NCBI GenBank assembly: GCA_021234155.1
Contig: JAJEKV010000005.1
Location: 16,726,089 to 16,790,088 of the forward strand
DNA from: Isoetes taiwanensis
Taxonomy: Eukaryota > Streptophyta > Lycopodiopsida > Isoetales > Isoetaceae
Length of the DNA stretch: 64,000 nucleotides
Direction of reading: 5' to 3'
Under the pieces are notes generated by a model. The model made no database searches, was not told where the DNA came from, and saw only the letters and a program-made list of their open reading frames with translations. Of this stretch, positions 1 to 11,238 are shown piece after piece. Numbering within the stretch: position 1 is the stretch's first letter; every line of letters begins with the position of its first letter. Made by a program: the position numbers and the translations under genes.

Positions 1-1317
1 TGATTTTGAATGGTTTGCAAAGGAAGGAGAAACTCTGAGGCAAAATCTGGAATATATAAATGGAAAAATTGGCTGATTGATAGCTTGAAGTTTTCTGAAC
101 TGTGTTGTATCCTTACAATGACATCGATCTTAATAGCAAAGCTATTGAGGGTTGCTATCTAAGCTTTCTTTCAATTACCAACTTCTCTCTCCCTTAGGTG
201 AGTTGTGCCTTTTCCGTGTCAAAACTTTGTGTAGTTATACATAGCAAAGAGGCATATCTTTTCACAATGTTGTCTTATGCTTTGTTGAATTTCCCTCTCT
301 GTTGATTGCAGATATGCGCTCGATCTTTCTTCTATTCCACAATGTATATGCCCAAGAGAAATGATTAACCTACTACAATATTTCCACAATAGCACCCCAA
401 GAAAGCTTTCTTTAAAAGGATAAGAAGAAGGCTAGATCATAATACCATAACACAAGTCTTCATCATCTCTACCGAGTCCCATTCATATGTTGATTGCAGA
501 TATGCGCTCAATCTTTCTTCTATTCCACAATGCATATGCCTAGGAAAAACGATTAACTAACTGCAATATTTCCACAATAGCACCTCAAGAAAGCTTTCTT
601 TGAAAGGATAAGAAGAAAGCTAGATCATGATACCACAACACAAGTCTTCATTTCGTTCCAACAGTATCAAAACTACTATATAAAACTCAGATCTGTTCAA
701 GAAAATAAAGAGGAACCAATTTCAAAACAACAGCACAAGCTCAAACTAAATAGAATTGAATTGAATTGAATGATTTTGAATGGTTTGCAAAGGAAGGAGA
801 AACTCTGAGGCCAAATCTGGAATATATAAATGGGAAAATTGGTTGATTGATAGCTTCAAGTTTTCTGAACTGTGTTGTATCTTTACAATGACATCGATCT
901 TTCTAGCAAAACTATTGAGGGTTGCTATCTAAGCTTTCTTCCAATTACCAACTTCTCTTCCCCTTAGGTGAGTTGTGCCTCTTCCGTGTCAAAACTTTGT
1001 GTAGTTACATATAGCAAAGAGGCATATCTTTTCACAATGTTGTCTTATGCTTTGTTGAATTTCCCTCTCTGTTGATTGCAGATATGCGCTCGATCTTTCT
1101 TCTATTCCACAATGTATATGCCCAAGAGAAATGATTAACCTACTGCAATATTTCCACAATAGCACCCCAATAAAGCTTTCTTTAAAAGGATAAGAAGAAA
1201 GCTAGATCATAATAACACAACACAAGTCTTCATCATCTCTACCGAGTCCCATTCATCTGTTGATTGCAGACATGTGCTCGATCTTTCTTCTATTCCACAA
1301 TGCATATGCCTAGAAAG
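1..1317. repeat. 770-bp tandem repeat with internal 188-bp subrepeats
   Basis: The sequence at position 1 restarts at 771 with only scattered substitutions, so this is a direct tandem duplication with a 770-bp period; the second unit stops near 1317. Inside each unit a shorter block beginning GTTGATTGCAGATATGCGCT occurs twice, at 301 and 489 and again at 1071 and 1259, which gives a subrepeat period of 188 bp. No open reading frame worth calling runs through it. The left end may continue outside the window. A short GAATT array at about 753-770 sits at the unit junction. This is noncoding satellite-like or locally duplicated DNA; its function is unknown. Confidence 0.85.
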
Positions 1318-2973
1318 CAAAATATACAACATAAGCACTAGCAATAATAACAACAAACTACGTCGAAAGGTAATGATAATCCATCCATCCATGTCATCAA
1401 ATACAACAATACAATAATGCATCAAATACATCAAATAGAGGTTCCTACCCAGGGCTTAGACTCAAGGGGGAGTCGACTGATGGTTGGGGGCCTCCAGATA
1501 GAATAGACCAAGTTATGGCAATGACTTGGGCTGGCAATAGACAATAGCTAGGGTTGACCACTCCATCCGCCACCCCCTGCATACTTTGTAGATAGGCTAA
1601 ATTAGGCTCTGTCGTGACTGTAACCTGCCGGAGACATAATCCCATGGTATCACCCAACGAGGCTACTCCGAGTTGCATCTCCCCCGTCCGATGAGGTAGG
1701 AAGGGTTGCATCTCGGAGTGCAATGGCTCCATGGGCGGATAGAGGATCCTGGTGACATACGTCCGTATCCGACTAAACTCCCCAAAACAAGAGCTACGCC
1801 GACACTTGCAACTCTTGAGAGTCAGGGCGACACCATTGACCCAGGAAGTGTCCGACCTATACCCGGCCCACACGAAGTGTCCGACTATGAGCCTAGCCCA
1901 CTATGGGACCCCAGTAGCCGTGCTCAGCAGGGTCCTCCCTTCACTTTGCCACTGACCCCGTTGCGTGGTGCTCAGTCACTCCATAGCTTCCATAGCCAGG
2001 TGGGCTCTATACATAGGCCGCATAATAATGGGAACTAATGGGTCTAAACTAGGAACATCATCCACTAGTGGCTACTAGGTCGCTACTCCCCTTCCCAATA
2101 CACAAGAGGAGCAAACATGAGATTAACCAACATCATATCAACATAATCTTGATAATAAATGAGAATAACAACTAATCCTAATCGCATACATCTAACTTAT
2201 AGTTAGGGTTCATTGATTAGGGTTCATGTTCAGGACAATAGGTTCTAGAATGGCTCTACTGCAATACTGGAATCTATTCGAAATACCTGTCCCTGACGCG
2301 CTATCGCTAACTCCCTGGTTCTCCATCTCTAGCAAGTAGTTGGAGAAGATGATCCTCCTCTGCTGCTGCAACTCAGGCTGTCGAAGACGGTCTTCGAGTC
2401 GGAGCTCTGATCGCAAACTGGTGGGTCTGAGGTTGATGGAGCCAAAAGTGGCTAGGGTTTAGGGTTTAGCCTTTTATATGTTAGGGTTTACATGAATGCC
2501 ACTTGGCTCCCATAGGTGCGTCTATGTGGCAGTTCGCCTATAAGGTGAGGCCATGTTTCTTGCCTTAGGCTGGCTAAGTTATGTAGATAACTTAGCCATC
2601 TCCCCCACATTAGGTGTATATAAGTCTACTTATGTAAAGTTGTACGGTGATGTGGCCGCGGATATATCTATTTATATCGTATATTCCAGAGGAATGTCAC
2701 AGGGTTGAACATAGCTTTTGAATAACTATTATTTTATGTTTTAGTGGTAACATTGCAAAGTATTTTTTATAATATTTTTTACTTAGGGGATTGTAAACTC
2801 ATATCTAGCAAGAACGTACATCTTCTAGTGCTTTTTATCAGATTGTGCATTTTTAGATGAAGCCTATTTTTCAAATGGTCTATCACGCGCAGGGTCATAA
2901 CTAGCACTTTTGAAGAAATTTATATTCAAAACTTTAGCTATGCAAAGTACGAGCATAGCTAAAGTTCCTCCCA
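1318..2973. other. Unassigned spacer with a possible first exon on the minus strand
   Basis: No recognisable protein family is present. On the minus strand, two adjacent TTTAGGG-like units (about 2451-2468, a telo-box-like motif often found in plant promoters) lie upstream of an ATG at 2326-2324. That ATG opens a 40-nt exon reading MENQGVSDSASGTG, followed by a good donor (CAG|gtattt). This looks like the 5' end of a plant gene, but I found no convincing downstream exon. A 140-codon minus-strand frame at 1445-1873 lacks an ATG start and any familiar motif, so I do not call it. Confidence 0.3.
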
Positions 2974-3960
2974 ATGTACGAGCATAGCAAAATCGGTCCT
3001 CCCAATGTTCCTTCTAAGATGCTTGGCATCCCTTCTGCCATCAGATCCAATACGGCTGATCTTTGGTCTAGAATTATTGAGAAATTCATCATTAAGGTGG
3101 ACAACCTTAATTCTAAGTACTTGTTTAAGGTGGACAGAGCCATCATAGCCAACTCTGTCATTGTCTCTACCCACGTCTATCAGTCCTCCCTTATTCTTGC
3201 TCCCAAAAAGTTCTATATCAGACTCCAAAGTATCCTTGGCAAATTCATTGCTTGTGGAAGCAACAAAAGATGTTGGACTCTGGTATCTATGGAGGAATGT
3301 TGCAAGCCCAAGAATATGGATGGCCTGGGTATTATCAATCTTGAAAAGCATGCATTGCAACCAAGTACCTTTTCAGGGCCATCAATAATGAAATCAAGCA
3401 CCATGTCTCCATTTTAATCAAGCAACATGTCTCCAAGTGTAAGCCTTATGGTTGGAATGTTAAGTTCAATTTTCCTGATGCTGTCTTCCCCGACTTCAAA
3501 ATTCCTTCAAGTATGCCTCCTATGATCAGAAAATGCGTTAAGACATGGCTGGAAGTAAGTGGTTTGTATAACTGAAACAACGATATTTCTTTGTCCCAAA
3601 CTGGTTGTTAAAATCCTTCTCCTAGGGAAAAATAGCAGTCATTGTCTGGTCAAAATTTTTCCAGATGGAGCAAGAAGTTGGCAACACCAAGGGATTAACC
3701 TTATTGCAGATCTCTTTCAAGCGGACCTTAATTCTCTTTGATCAGTCGGCTCTCAAAAATGATGGAGATGTCAGCAGACCTCTGCATAAAGCTATTACTG
3801 ATTACATTATGCAGGCTCATTGGAACCACAACAACATCACCTGACATTTTAAGGGCTCAGATAAGTACTTTGTAAATTTTGATCAAATCCTTGAAGATGC
3901 TTTCTATACCAGTAGACGGGCCCTCGAATTATCTAGCTTAGATGAGGGATTGTAGAAATG
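2974..3960 (+). mobile_element. Degenerate LINE retrotransposon fragment (reverse-transcriptase C-terminal part)
   Basis: The plus-strand translation carries the region that follows the catalytic domain of plant LINE reverse transcriptases. It shows an LGIPSAI-type start, a long helical stretch with a YLFKVDRAIIANSV-like segment, then W-x(4)-EECCKPKNMDGLGI, which matches the usual W..cc.PK..GGLGI block. After 3417 the frame breaks. Further family-like pieces (WNVKFN, GINLIADLF, YTSRRALEL) follow in shifting frames to about 3950. There is no 5' half, no clear poly(A) and no target-site duplication. It is an old, dead insertion. The family assignment rests on motif recognition, not a search. 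Confidence 0.65.
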
Positions 3961-4073
3961 GTATGAAGACGAGTATTAAACGAGTGCTTTCAATAATATT
4001 ATGATTTAGAGATTAGATTATGATCAAGAATAAGTTTTGGGAGTAAGATGGATATCAGGATCAAGACTATTAT

Positions 4074-4679
4074 CATATGGTCTATGGTTTCAAGAATCAT
4101 ATCCATATCAAATCCCCCCGAACTCCCCAATTTTACTACATATTCTAAATGAGGTACACCCTGGCCTACCACAGTCATCGGATCTGTCAATCATACGGCC
4201 CAGACTGTATGTTGGAGCCTCTGGGCACCTCTCGTTTCGCTTATGTTCATTTACGATTGGGGGCACCTATGATTTTGAGATGTCAAATACGAGTTTGCCT
4301 AAGGTTTTGATGGTATATCGAGCCTCTATACGGCTTCGCTTAAGGTTTTAGAATATGAAATGCGAGAGCTCGAACCTCTACCAAAAGAACTCAACGTCCT
4401 AATAAGACTATTTTAACCAATCTAACCAATGAGCTAACGTGACTATTTTTTATCTTAAATCTATGTTTTTTTTTTATAATAACCCATTGAATTGTTTTAG
4501 AGATATGGTCTATGGTTTCAGGAATTATATCCATATCAAATCCCCCTGGAACCCTTCATTATTTTGCTACATATGCGAAACGAGAGGTGCCCAAAGGCCC
4601 CAACATACGATATAAATCGTAGGATCAAAGAATCCGATGATTGTGGTAGTCCAGGGTGCACCTCATTTAGAATATGTAG
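4074..4679. repeat. Foldback-like repeat pair
   Basis: Two kinds of repeat overlap here. Arms at 4136-4248 and 4566-4679 are inverted copies of each other (about 113 bp, roughly three quarters identical), both containing a CCTCATTTAGAATATGTAG-type end. In addition, a 45-bp block beginning ATATGGTCTATGGTTTC is repeated directly at 4074-4119 and 4502-4548. The arrangement looks like a foldback element or rearranged nonautonomous transposon. There is no coding capacity and I found no clear target-site duplication. Confidence 0.6.
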
Positions 4680-5984
4680 CCGGGACATAAACGGTCTGAC
4701 AAAGGACTCACAAAGTTGGGGCCTACGAAACTCTAAGAATTAAGATTGCAGACTGAAGTTAATAGGGCGTGACCTTGAAGGCATGAATATAAACCCTATC
4801 ACTTATACAAGATCAAATCCAAGAAAGCTCAGGTAGTAAGCGCCTCAAGAACACACGCTCTTGTGGAGCTGTTGATCAAAAAAAGTTTGATTTCAGCAAA
4901 ACCGTCAAGCTCACCAACAAGTGAAGGTCTGGATCAGATGGAGGCAAATTATTACGAATAAACAAGACCACAGATCTCACAAACTTTTTAAGCCTTTTCG
5001 ATTCCTTTGTAGCATAATCTGTGTGATTAGATTTTTAGCAGCTATGAATAATGGAAACAAAGCAATAGAGCACCAGTAGGACAAAACGTTCGAATCAAAG
5101 AAGAAACGGGTGTCAGGGAATCTAGAAGTTCTATATAATCCTGACATGGAGAGGTATAGAGCCTAGTTGCTTAGGGGACTATCTATGCCTAGAGAAAGGA
5201 CTGACTTCCTGCACAAACTATGGAAGAGTTCATTGCTTAGTTTGCAATGCCCACACCATGCATAATGTATGAAGGATGAAGGGTATGATTTGAGAATTAT
5301 AGAAGAAAAAGGAGTATTGGCAGATAAGAATGATAAGGTCAGGATAGAGGATGCAATACAGGTATTGCAATGCCAATGCTATAACATGTTGCAATGTGCT
5401 ACTGAGATACAGAATTCATGTGAATACAATCATTCTCTGAATATTGGGTACACGACAATGGTCTGCCAGTTCTGCTATGAGAATAACTTAGTGGAATACA
5501 GGTGCAAGGCATTGGCTGCAAGAAATAGTGAGAACATCCATAGGACGATTGTCTTAATTTCATGTCCCATGTCCTGTGCTTATGCAAATATGGTCTTCAC
5601 AATTCATATAAAGAGCTTAAGCAAATCAAAAATCAACTGCGTCCTCAAAAGATGATTTTGAGCAGGAAATCTAAGATCAAACATTTATGAAGTTTTTGTA
5701 AGTTTCCTATGTAAGAATCACTACTACCACATAATCATGATTTGCATTGTAGAAAATATCAAATTCAAGTCAATTAATGTAGTGAGCATAAATCTATATG
5801 TCCAATGAAAATGGCCCAACATTTGAGGTTACTCCGGAGAGAATACTTGAAATATGCCCTGATCATTTATTCATCTATGATTTTTTAATCAACTCTATAT
5901 ATGGATATATGATAGCCTATGTCATGAATCATCAAGTTTAATCGAATATAGAAGCATCATGTCCTTATGATGATGCATCAATCC
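4680..5984. other. Unassigned spacer
   Basis: No gene family is recognised. One 128-codon plus-strand frame with an ATG (5269-5655) contains several cysteines (for example in a QCQCYNMLQC segment) but no known domain. It is not supported by neighbouring exons and has no obvious splice structure, so I leave it as a chance or decayed frame. The rest is AT-rich single-copy-looking DNA. Confidence 0.3.
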
Positions 5985-7880
5985 TTTTTTTTTTTTTTTT
6001 TTTTGAAGACAAGGTAGGTTTGATATTCATTAAAATAAGTTACATCATATAGTACACCATAAAAAGCATACTTTCATCATGAAGAACAAAACATGTTCCT
6101 TATGGGCCTGATAAAGGAAGGCACCATTCCTCATAATATTATCAAAATCCATGATACTATTTAAGGAAGCACTAAAAACACCTGTAACCAGAATCTGAGT
6201 ATGAATTTTATTGTGCCTCAATGAGATCCTGCATAGTAAGGTTAGCCACCTTCTTTTTTGCCCAATATGTTCAGCAATAGATCCAGCTTAGCCATCAGAT
6301 AATTCGTGAGGTCGAGAAGCAAAAGTACATGAGCCTCTCTTTTCTGCTGCCATTTATGGTACAAATTCATAAAATATTGTCTCAGATTGTTATGGCTCCA
6401 CACTTCAGACTTGTTCAGAATCTTTCAAATGGCCGAGGCATGTATCATTTCTTGTTTTAGCTGAATAAAAATGTCCTCTTCCTCATTCTGGGAAGATTGT
6501 AGTTTTCTCCATCCGAATCCTCATCAACTCCCATACCTCTTTCTGCACCTCCATATCGATTAAGTCTCCTCGTTGCATTTGTGTAAAACATCATCACCAA
6601 TAGTCAGTTTAAGCACATAGAATTCATGCATCCCATGGAATCTACCAATGATTGTCCATGATTTGTCAAAATTCTTCCCTTTAAGAACTCTCAACTGAGT
6701 CTATCAATACTGCCAAGAATGTTTGCTTTAGCTAGATCAGATTAGGGGTCTTATGTTCAATGGCTACCCTATTCCGATGTTTCCAAATTGCCCTGCAACT
6801 TAATGATCTTGTTGTATTCAATAACCTATTCTCAGTATCCAAGAAATCTATCAAGTTAGAATCCCGAATTGCTCCCCTGTTAATATGAGGAATCCAACTC
6901 CAAAAATCCCCAGTGCAAGGACAGACAAACATGTGGTTTGAGGTTTCCATCTCTTCACAACCCATTGGGCATTGTCCAGATATAGAGCTATCAAACTTAC
7001 CTCTCTTTAAATTGGTATACAAGCTCTGGTGTAGAATTAACCATCTAAACGTCTCGACCTTGTGGTAGTATAACTTTGCCATCCCTTGGCACTGACTGAT
7101 GCCAAATCTTTTCACAATTCCACATCAAGATTGCTCTACATGGTTTATGACATTTAAATGCCTTATAAATCTCCTTAACTGAGTATATATCTATTCTATT
7201 ATATTATATTCTATTCTGTTCTTAACTGAGTATATTTCTTTACCTTTTAAGTGCCATAGATTTGAACTGCTACTTAGCTCTTCATACTGTCCCACTTTAC
7301 ACATAATGGAGTCGTAAATTTTCTTATCAAGATTTGATCCCTTTGTGACAACTGCTATTTCTTCCCACGACTGTCTCCAATCTGTCTGATACCTGCGTTA
7401 TGCCACTGCATATATTTTGTGGATGTTGTAGAGCTAGACAGTCATTCTCACTCATAGCTATCTCAGGATGCCAAAAGAAGTTGATTTCTTTGGATCTAAC
7501 ATCAATAATTGGAGGTTTGTAACACAGGGATGCTGCATTCCATGCTTCAATCATTCTTCTCAGAGTGTTGGATATATTGGGACAGGGTACTACTTGGAAG
7601 AATGCTGAATCTGGCAGTTCATGTTTCAGACTATGACTATCAACTAGATATGATTCCTGCATCCAATACTTAACCAACTTTAAAGCAAGGGATGATGAGG
7701 TGCTATGAATTGCTCTCCAGATCATCTTAGCTGCTAAGGCTTGAGCTTGAATAAACAAGTCCTTGCATCCTATACCTCCTTCCTTTCTAGATTTGGTAAG
7801 GTCCTACCAAGCCACCTTATGTACTCCTTGCCAAATGAACTGCCTAATGGCTGCTTATATCTTTCCATATGATGCCTTGT
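5985..7880 (-). mobile_element. 5'-truncated LINE remnant, minus strand
   Basis: A run of about 20 T at 5985-6004 is the poly(A) tail of a minus-strand retroelement. Upstream on that strand, 7115-6732 reads as a zinc-binding reverse-transcriptase tail: KVETFRWLILHQSL, then C-x3-C (CPMGCEEMETSNHMF) and FWSWIP, ending in an RAIWKHRNR block. Further upstream, 7758-7327 reads as the RT thumb region (AAKMIWRAI, LVKYWMQESY, NTLRRMIEAWN). Frames are interrupted, so it is dead. It lacks the 5' ORF and most of the RT domain. I looked for a target-site duplication of the sequence beside the poly(T) near 7.9 kb and did not find one. Confidence 0.75.
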
Positions 7881-9429
7881 CTCCAACTATATGCGAAGCG
7901 AGCGCTCTCTCCATTGGAGATCAATTAACGTATATATAAGTATAGTACATTCCATTTTTGCAAACACATTGAAATGCTTGAGGTTGGAAATATATGTAAC
8001 AAACCCATAGTTAGAGTTGGAAATAGGTGGTACATCATATAGGTTAGAGTTGGAAATAGGTTAGAGTTTCAAACATCATATCTCTTAGGTGTATGCAATA
8101 GGATAGATAAATACGATGTATGCAGGGGAGGGGTTGCTGGTGGCAGGGATGGTGAAGATGGAGGAGGGGAGTGTGGAGGTGGCAATGAATGTTTTGGTGG
8201 AGGAGCGGAGTGATGGAGAGGTGGTGAATGTTTTGGTGGAGGACTCGGCCGAATTTTGAGTCTGTGCAGACTCTGATTCAATTGGGATACAAGAAGGCAG
8301 ATGTCAACTGGATTTGGCCTTTCTGGCAGCCCTCCTCATAGAAGACATGATGAACAAAGGATGAAAACAGACACTGTGCTGGCGACACCTCATGCAACTG
8401 GATCAACCGAATAGACACATGATAGAACAGATAATCTCCCCGGAAATAGCATTCTCCTCTGTTGACGACACCTGCAGCCGCCTCCCCATCCGACCCCATC
8501 CAAATCTCAGGGCCCTACTGCCAGGTAGGTTTCCAAAACGCATCCCAGATGCCATCATCACAAAAATATGTTTTTGTATACGAATACCTGGCCTCACCTT
8601 AGGAAATCTTATGTAATAAAAATAACATTCTTGGTCGGGACCACATTATAGATTCACCTTACCCTATATTGTTGCCACAACTTTTGTTTTTCTCTTTTCT
8701 CAAGTTCCTCATGATGGAGTGCAACATGCACCTAGATTTATGATTTCAGTATTGCGCCTTGTGACCTTGAACATGCTAAAACCTAATGCAGACAGACTAC
8801 AATACCGCACTAGGCATGAGACTAAAAAAATTGGCCGTCTAGCTTAACGGCCTGACCTCATTTTTTGTGGTGGCTGGAATCCTTTCAAGTTGGTTATTTA
8901 GGAAGCCAGCAGTGGCTTCGATTTGTCCCCTCCATGTAACCTTTCGATAGGATCAAAACGGACATCTGGAAACGCCTCTGACGATTGACGTCCCTAGATG
9001 ATTCTCATAACTGGAATAATCCAGGGGGGTGCACATTTGTAGTGCGTAACTAATATCAATTAATACTTTTAGGGGATTTTTATTAGCATTTTCATATGTA
9101 TACTTATCCAAAAAAATACGTAAGTATTTGCTTGATGACATGAAAAATACATTGAGGGGGACATAATATGTATAAAAATCTGTAAAAAAGTTTACTATGG
9201 GCAGAGAATGCATATAAAAGTTGACTAGTTTCTCGTATTGAAAATGCAGAATTATTGTATATGGGGTATACATGCAGAGGGATGGCTGGAATATATGAAA
9301 ATGGGGATTTCTGTTATGAACAGTGTCATATAAGGCCAAGCCAGATGGTAAATCCAATATACATATAGGTGAATCCCATGAGGGAATAACCCAATGATAT
9401 TATTTTGTACCAGGCGCTCTGAACCATGG
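7881..9429. other. Unassigned spacer with a purine-rich low-complexity tract
   Basis: 7985-8070 repeats a GTTAGAGTTGGAAATAGG-type phrase. 8120-8260 is G/A-rich; its complementary strand encodes a Pro-His-Ser-rich low-complexity frame (PPPKHS, PPHSPPPS), which resembles extensin-like repeats but has no signal peptide or flanking domain, so I treat it as simple sequence. Several overlapping frames at 8278-8616 on both strands show no domain. 8640-9430 contains nothing I recognise. Confidence 0.35.
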
Positions 9430-9780
9430 AGGATTTCATTCGTTGCCATCACATATGCGGCTGGAAGTTATCGATATGGTGATACGAAGGAATGGATCAC
9501 CGCCAATCCAAGTCGTTGGGGATGCTGACCGACAAAATCGCCTCCTGGGTGCATCATTTAATTCCATTTTTTTGACGAATTTCGTGGTAGAGAATGACGA
9601 CAAGCATATTCCTCTATGTCAAATGATCTGGGCTGTTGGGGTTTCTAGGAGAGTTTATATAACTGATGACGAGGACGCTTTCTCCCAGCGATACTAACCT
9701 CTGGGATCCCAATAGTTCTGGGCTGTCAATGAGAACGACCGACGGAATTGCGAGTTGCTGCCAGGATTGTCTCCCATCTT
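9430..9780 (+). repeat. Dispersed repeat, copy A (direct partner at 63.68-64.0 kb)
   Basis: About 320 bp here (from the CATATGCGGCTGGAAG region on) match 63,677-64,000 in the same orientation at high identity. Most differences are C-to-T or G-to-A transitions, for example GTCGTTGGGG against GTCATTAGGA. That is the normal signature of methylated-cytosine decay in an old repeat. An 84-codon frame (9443-9697) is open here but broken in the other copy, so coding is not supported. The element type is unknown and no terminal repeats are visible. Confidence 0.75.
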
Positions 9781-9839
9781 GTTGTTGGGGGATTCCAACA
9801 ACAATTACTTGTGGATAATCCTTTGTACTGACTGATTCG

Positions 9840-10215
9840 ATGTGGCTAGGATGCACGAAATGGAAACTTCGTCTGATTGAATTCCCCGCACGGTTGTGAT
9901 TAGACACAATAAAAGATAGTCTGGATCGTCCGGAAAGTACATATATGGCAGGGTACCACACACAATTGTGATCGTGCACGGTAAAAGATGACATGGATCA
10001 TCTGAAAAGTACATACGTGGTAGGATATGGCTCTTGTGGCGACCAATCTCATGTGGCCAGGATGCACAAAGTGGAGATTCCGTCTGACTGAAGGATGCAC
10101 ATAGTGGAAATTTCTTCTGACTGAATTTCCACATAGGGCTGCAATTGGGCACGGCGACAGACGACTTGGATCGCTTGGAAAGTGCACCTGCGACAGGTAC
10201 GAGTAACAAGAGGGG
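9840..10215. repeat. Diverged tandem repeats of about 75 bp
   Basis: Three related blocks share a core of the form GG-ATCGT/ATC-x-GGAAAGT-CA, at about 9882-9950, 9951-10023 and 10128-10200. A second motif, GGATGCAC followed by TGGAAA/TGGAGA and TTCGTCTGA, occurs at about 9848, 10058 and 10093. Unit divergence is high. The minus-strand frames across it are repeats of one another and not evidence of a gene. This may be part of the same mobile element as the dispersed repeat immediately to its left. Confidence 0.55.
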
Positions 10216-10306
10216 AATAGCCGACCCGTTATAAATAGGCCCAAGGATCTCGCCGACAGAAATAATTTCCACCCGAATCAGCGTAATGAGGGTAGTAATA
10301 TCCTAA

Positions 10307-10596
10307 GAGCCAGTTCACATGCAGTGAAGGCGCCATCATCGTCGTGTAAAAAGGCTCACCCTTTTACACGGACCATCACCTGCCGTTGCCGATTAGCACA
10401 GGGCACAGGGCCCCAACCATCGCCAGAGAGGGGCCCTGTTTTGCCCTGTGCTAATCGGCAATGGTTGCTGCAACCATCGCCAGAGAGGGACCCTATTTTG
10501 CCATGTGCTAATCGGCGATGGCAGGTGATGGTCCATGTGAAAGGGTGACCTTTTTTACACGACGGTGATGGCGCTTCAATGCATATGAACCAGCTC
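10307..10596. mobile_element. Foldback MITE, Tourist/PIF-Harbinger-like
   Basis: A 290-bp element has inverted ends of about 110 bp: it starts GAGCCAGTTCACATGC and ends with the complement of GAGCTGGTTCATATGC, and the pairing continues far inwards. It is flanked on both sides by TAA (10304-10306 and 10597-10599), the 3-bp target duplication typical of PIF/Harbinger MITEs. The loop contains a roughly 55-bp tandem repeat (CAACCATCGCCAGAGAGG at about 10417 and 10469). It has no coding capacity. The transcript would fold into a long hairpin. It lies about 640 bp upstream of the Rab3GAP start codon. Confidence 0.85.
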
Positions 10597-10599
10597 TAA

Positions 10600-11238
10600 G
10601 CCCTCTCCAAGGGTGTGCAACCCCATCCCCCATAAGACAATTACAACCATAGCATGTTGTCCGTCAAAAAATACATAGCCCAAATATAAATGAAATATAA
10701 AATAAACTTGTTGTGACAGACTCTCTGCCCTAACATTTTAAGGGACATGCACTCACTCGGTCTTCGGATCGTCAAGCAATCTATTCTTTGCGGAATAAGC
10801 TGAATTGAGACCATATTAAGTGCATAAGCCGGTATTCATTTCGAATAAATAAAAGAATTATCCTTGATCGCGTGGTTATGCCGCATTCTTTCAATGAAAT
10901 CTGTAGATCAGGTTTCGATTACAAGGTAGTTTCAATTCCGGCTTAACCCATCTTGCAACCTTCTGAAGCTTACTGTTGTGGTTTCTCAGGTTCATTAATT
11001 GTGGGGGTTTGATGGGCTATATAAATTCAGATTTGCTGTTCCATGTTCTCGAAATAGGGGATGCCCGATGACAAGTCTTAATTGGAAACATTGAAGGTCA
11101 GTAGTTTCCTGAATGAAAATTTGAGCTCATTTTGTGGTGAATAAGTGATAATTGGAGCCATAGCAAGACTGTTAGAACTGGAATTAAACGGCTTTCAGTT
11201 CAATTTAAAAGAAGAGTTTTTCTTCCTCATGGATTTAG
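10600..11238 (+). promoter_or_regulatory. Upstream region of Rab3GAP with a short overlapping upstream ORF
   Basis: The span between the MITE and the start codon must hold the promoter and 5' UTR; I see no unambiguous TATA box. Immediately before the chosen ATG (11,239) lies another ATG at 11,229, out of frame, encoding a nine-codon peptide (MDLDGRSPR) that ends inside exon 1. Such an overlapping upstream ORF could reduce initiation at the main start. The true transcription start cannot be read from the sequence. Confidence 0.35.

Noticed and set aside
1445-1873. 140-codon minus-strand frame as a gene
   Set aside because: It has no ATG start, no known domain, and overlapping frames on the other strand are equally long.
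2451-2468. TTTAGGG-like units as an interstitial telomere
   Set aside because: Only about two units are present, beside a plausible 5' exon; a promoter telo-box is the simpler reading.
3999-4351. Overlapping frames on both strands at about 4.0-4.35 kb
   Set aside because: They lie within the foldback repeat arms and their reading is explained by the repeat.
8069-8281. Proline-rich (extensin-like) protein
   Set aside because: It is the complement of a G/A-rich simple tract, with no signal peptide, no flanking domain and no splice context.
8831-8870. tRNA-like phrase GGCCGTCTAGCTTAACGGCC
   Set aside because: It is a short hairpin only; no acceptor, anticodon and T arms can be folded around it. 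No convincing tRNA was seen anywhere in the window.
9614-10272. Long minus-strand frames of 114-155 codons
   Set aside because: They translate the 75-bp tandem repeats in several registers (recurring ICTFR/YMYF phrases) and have no domain.
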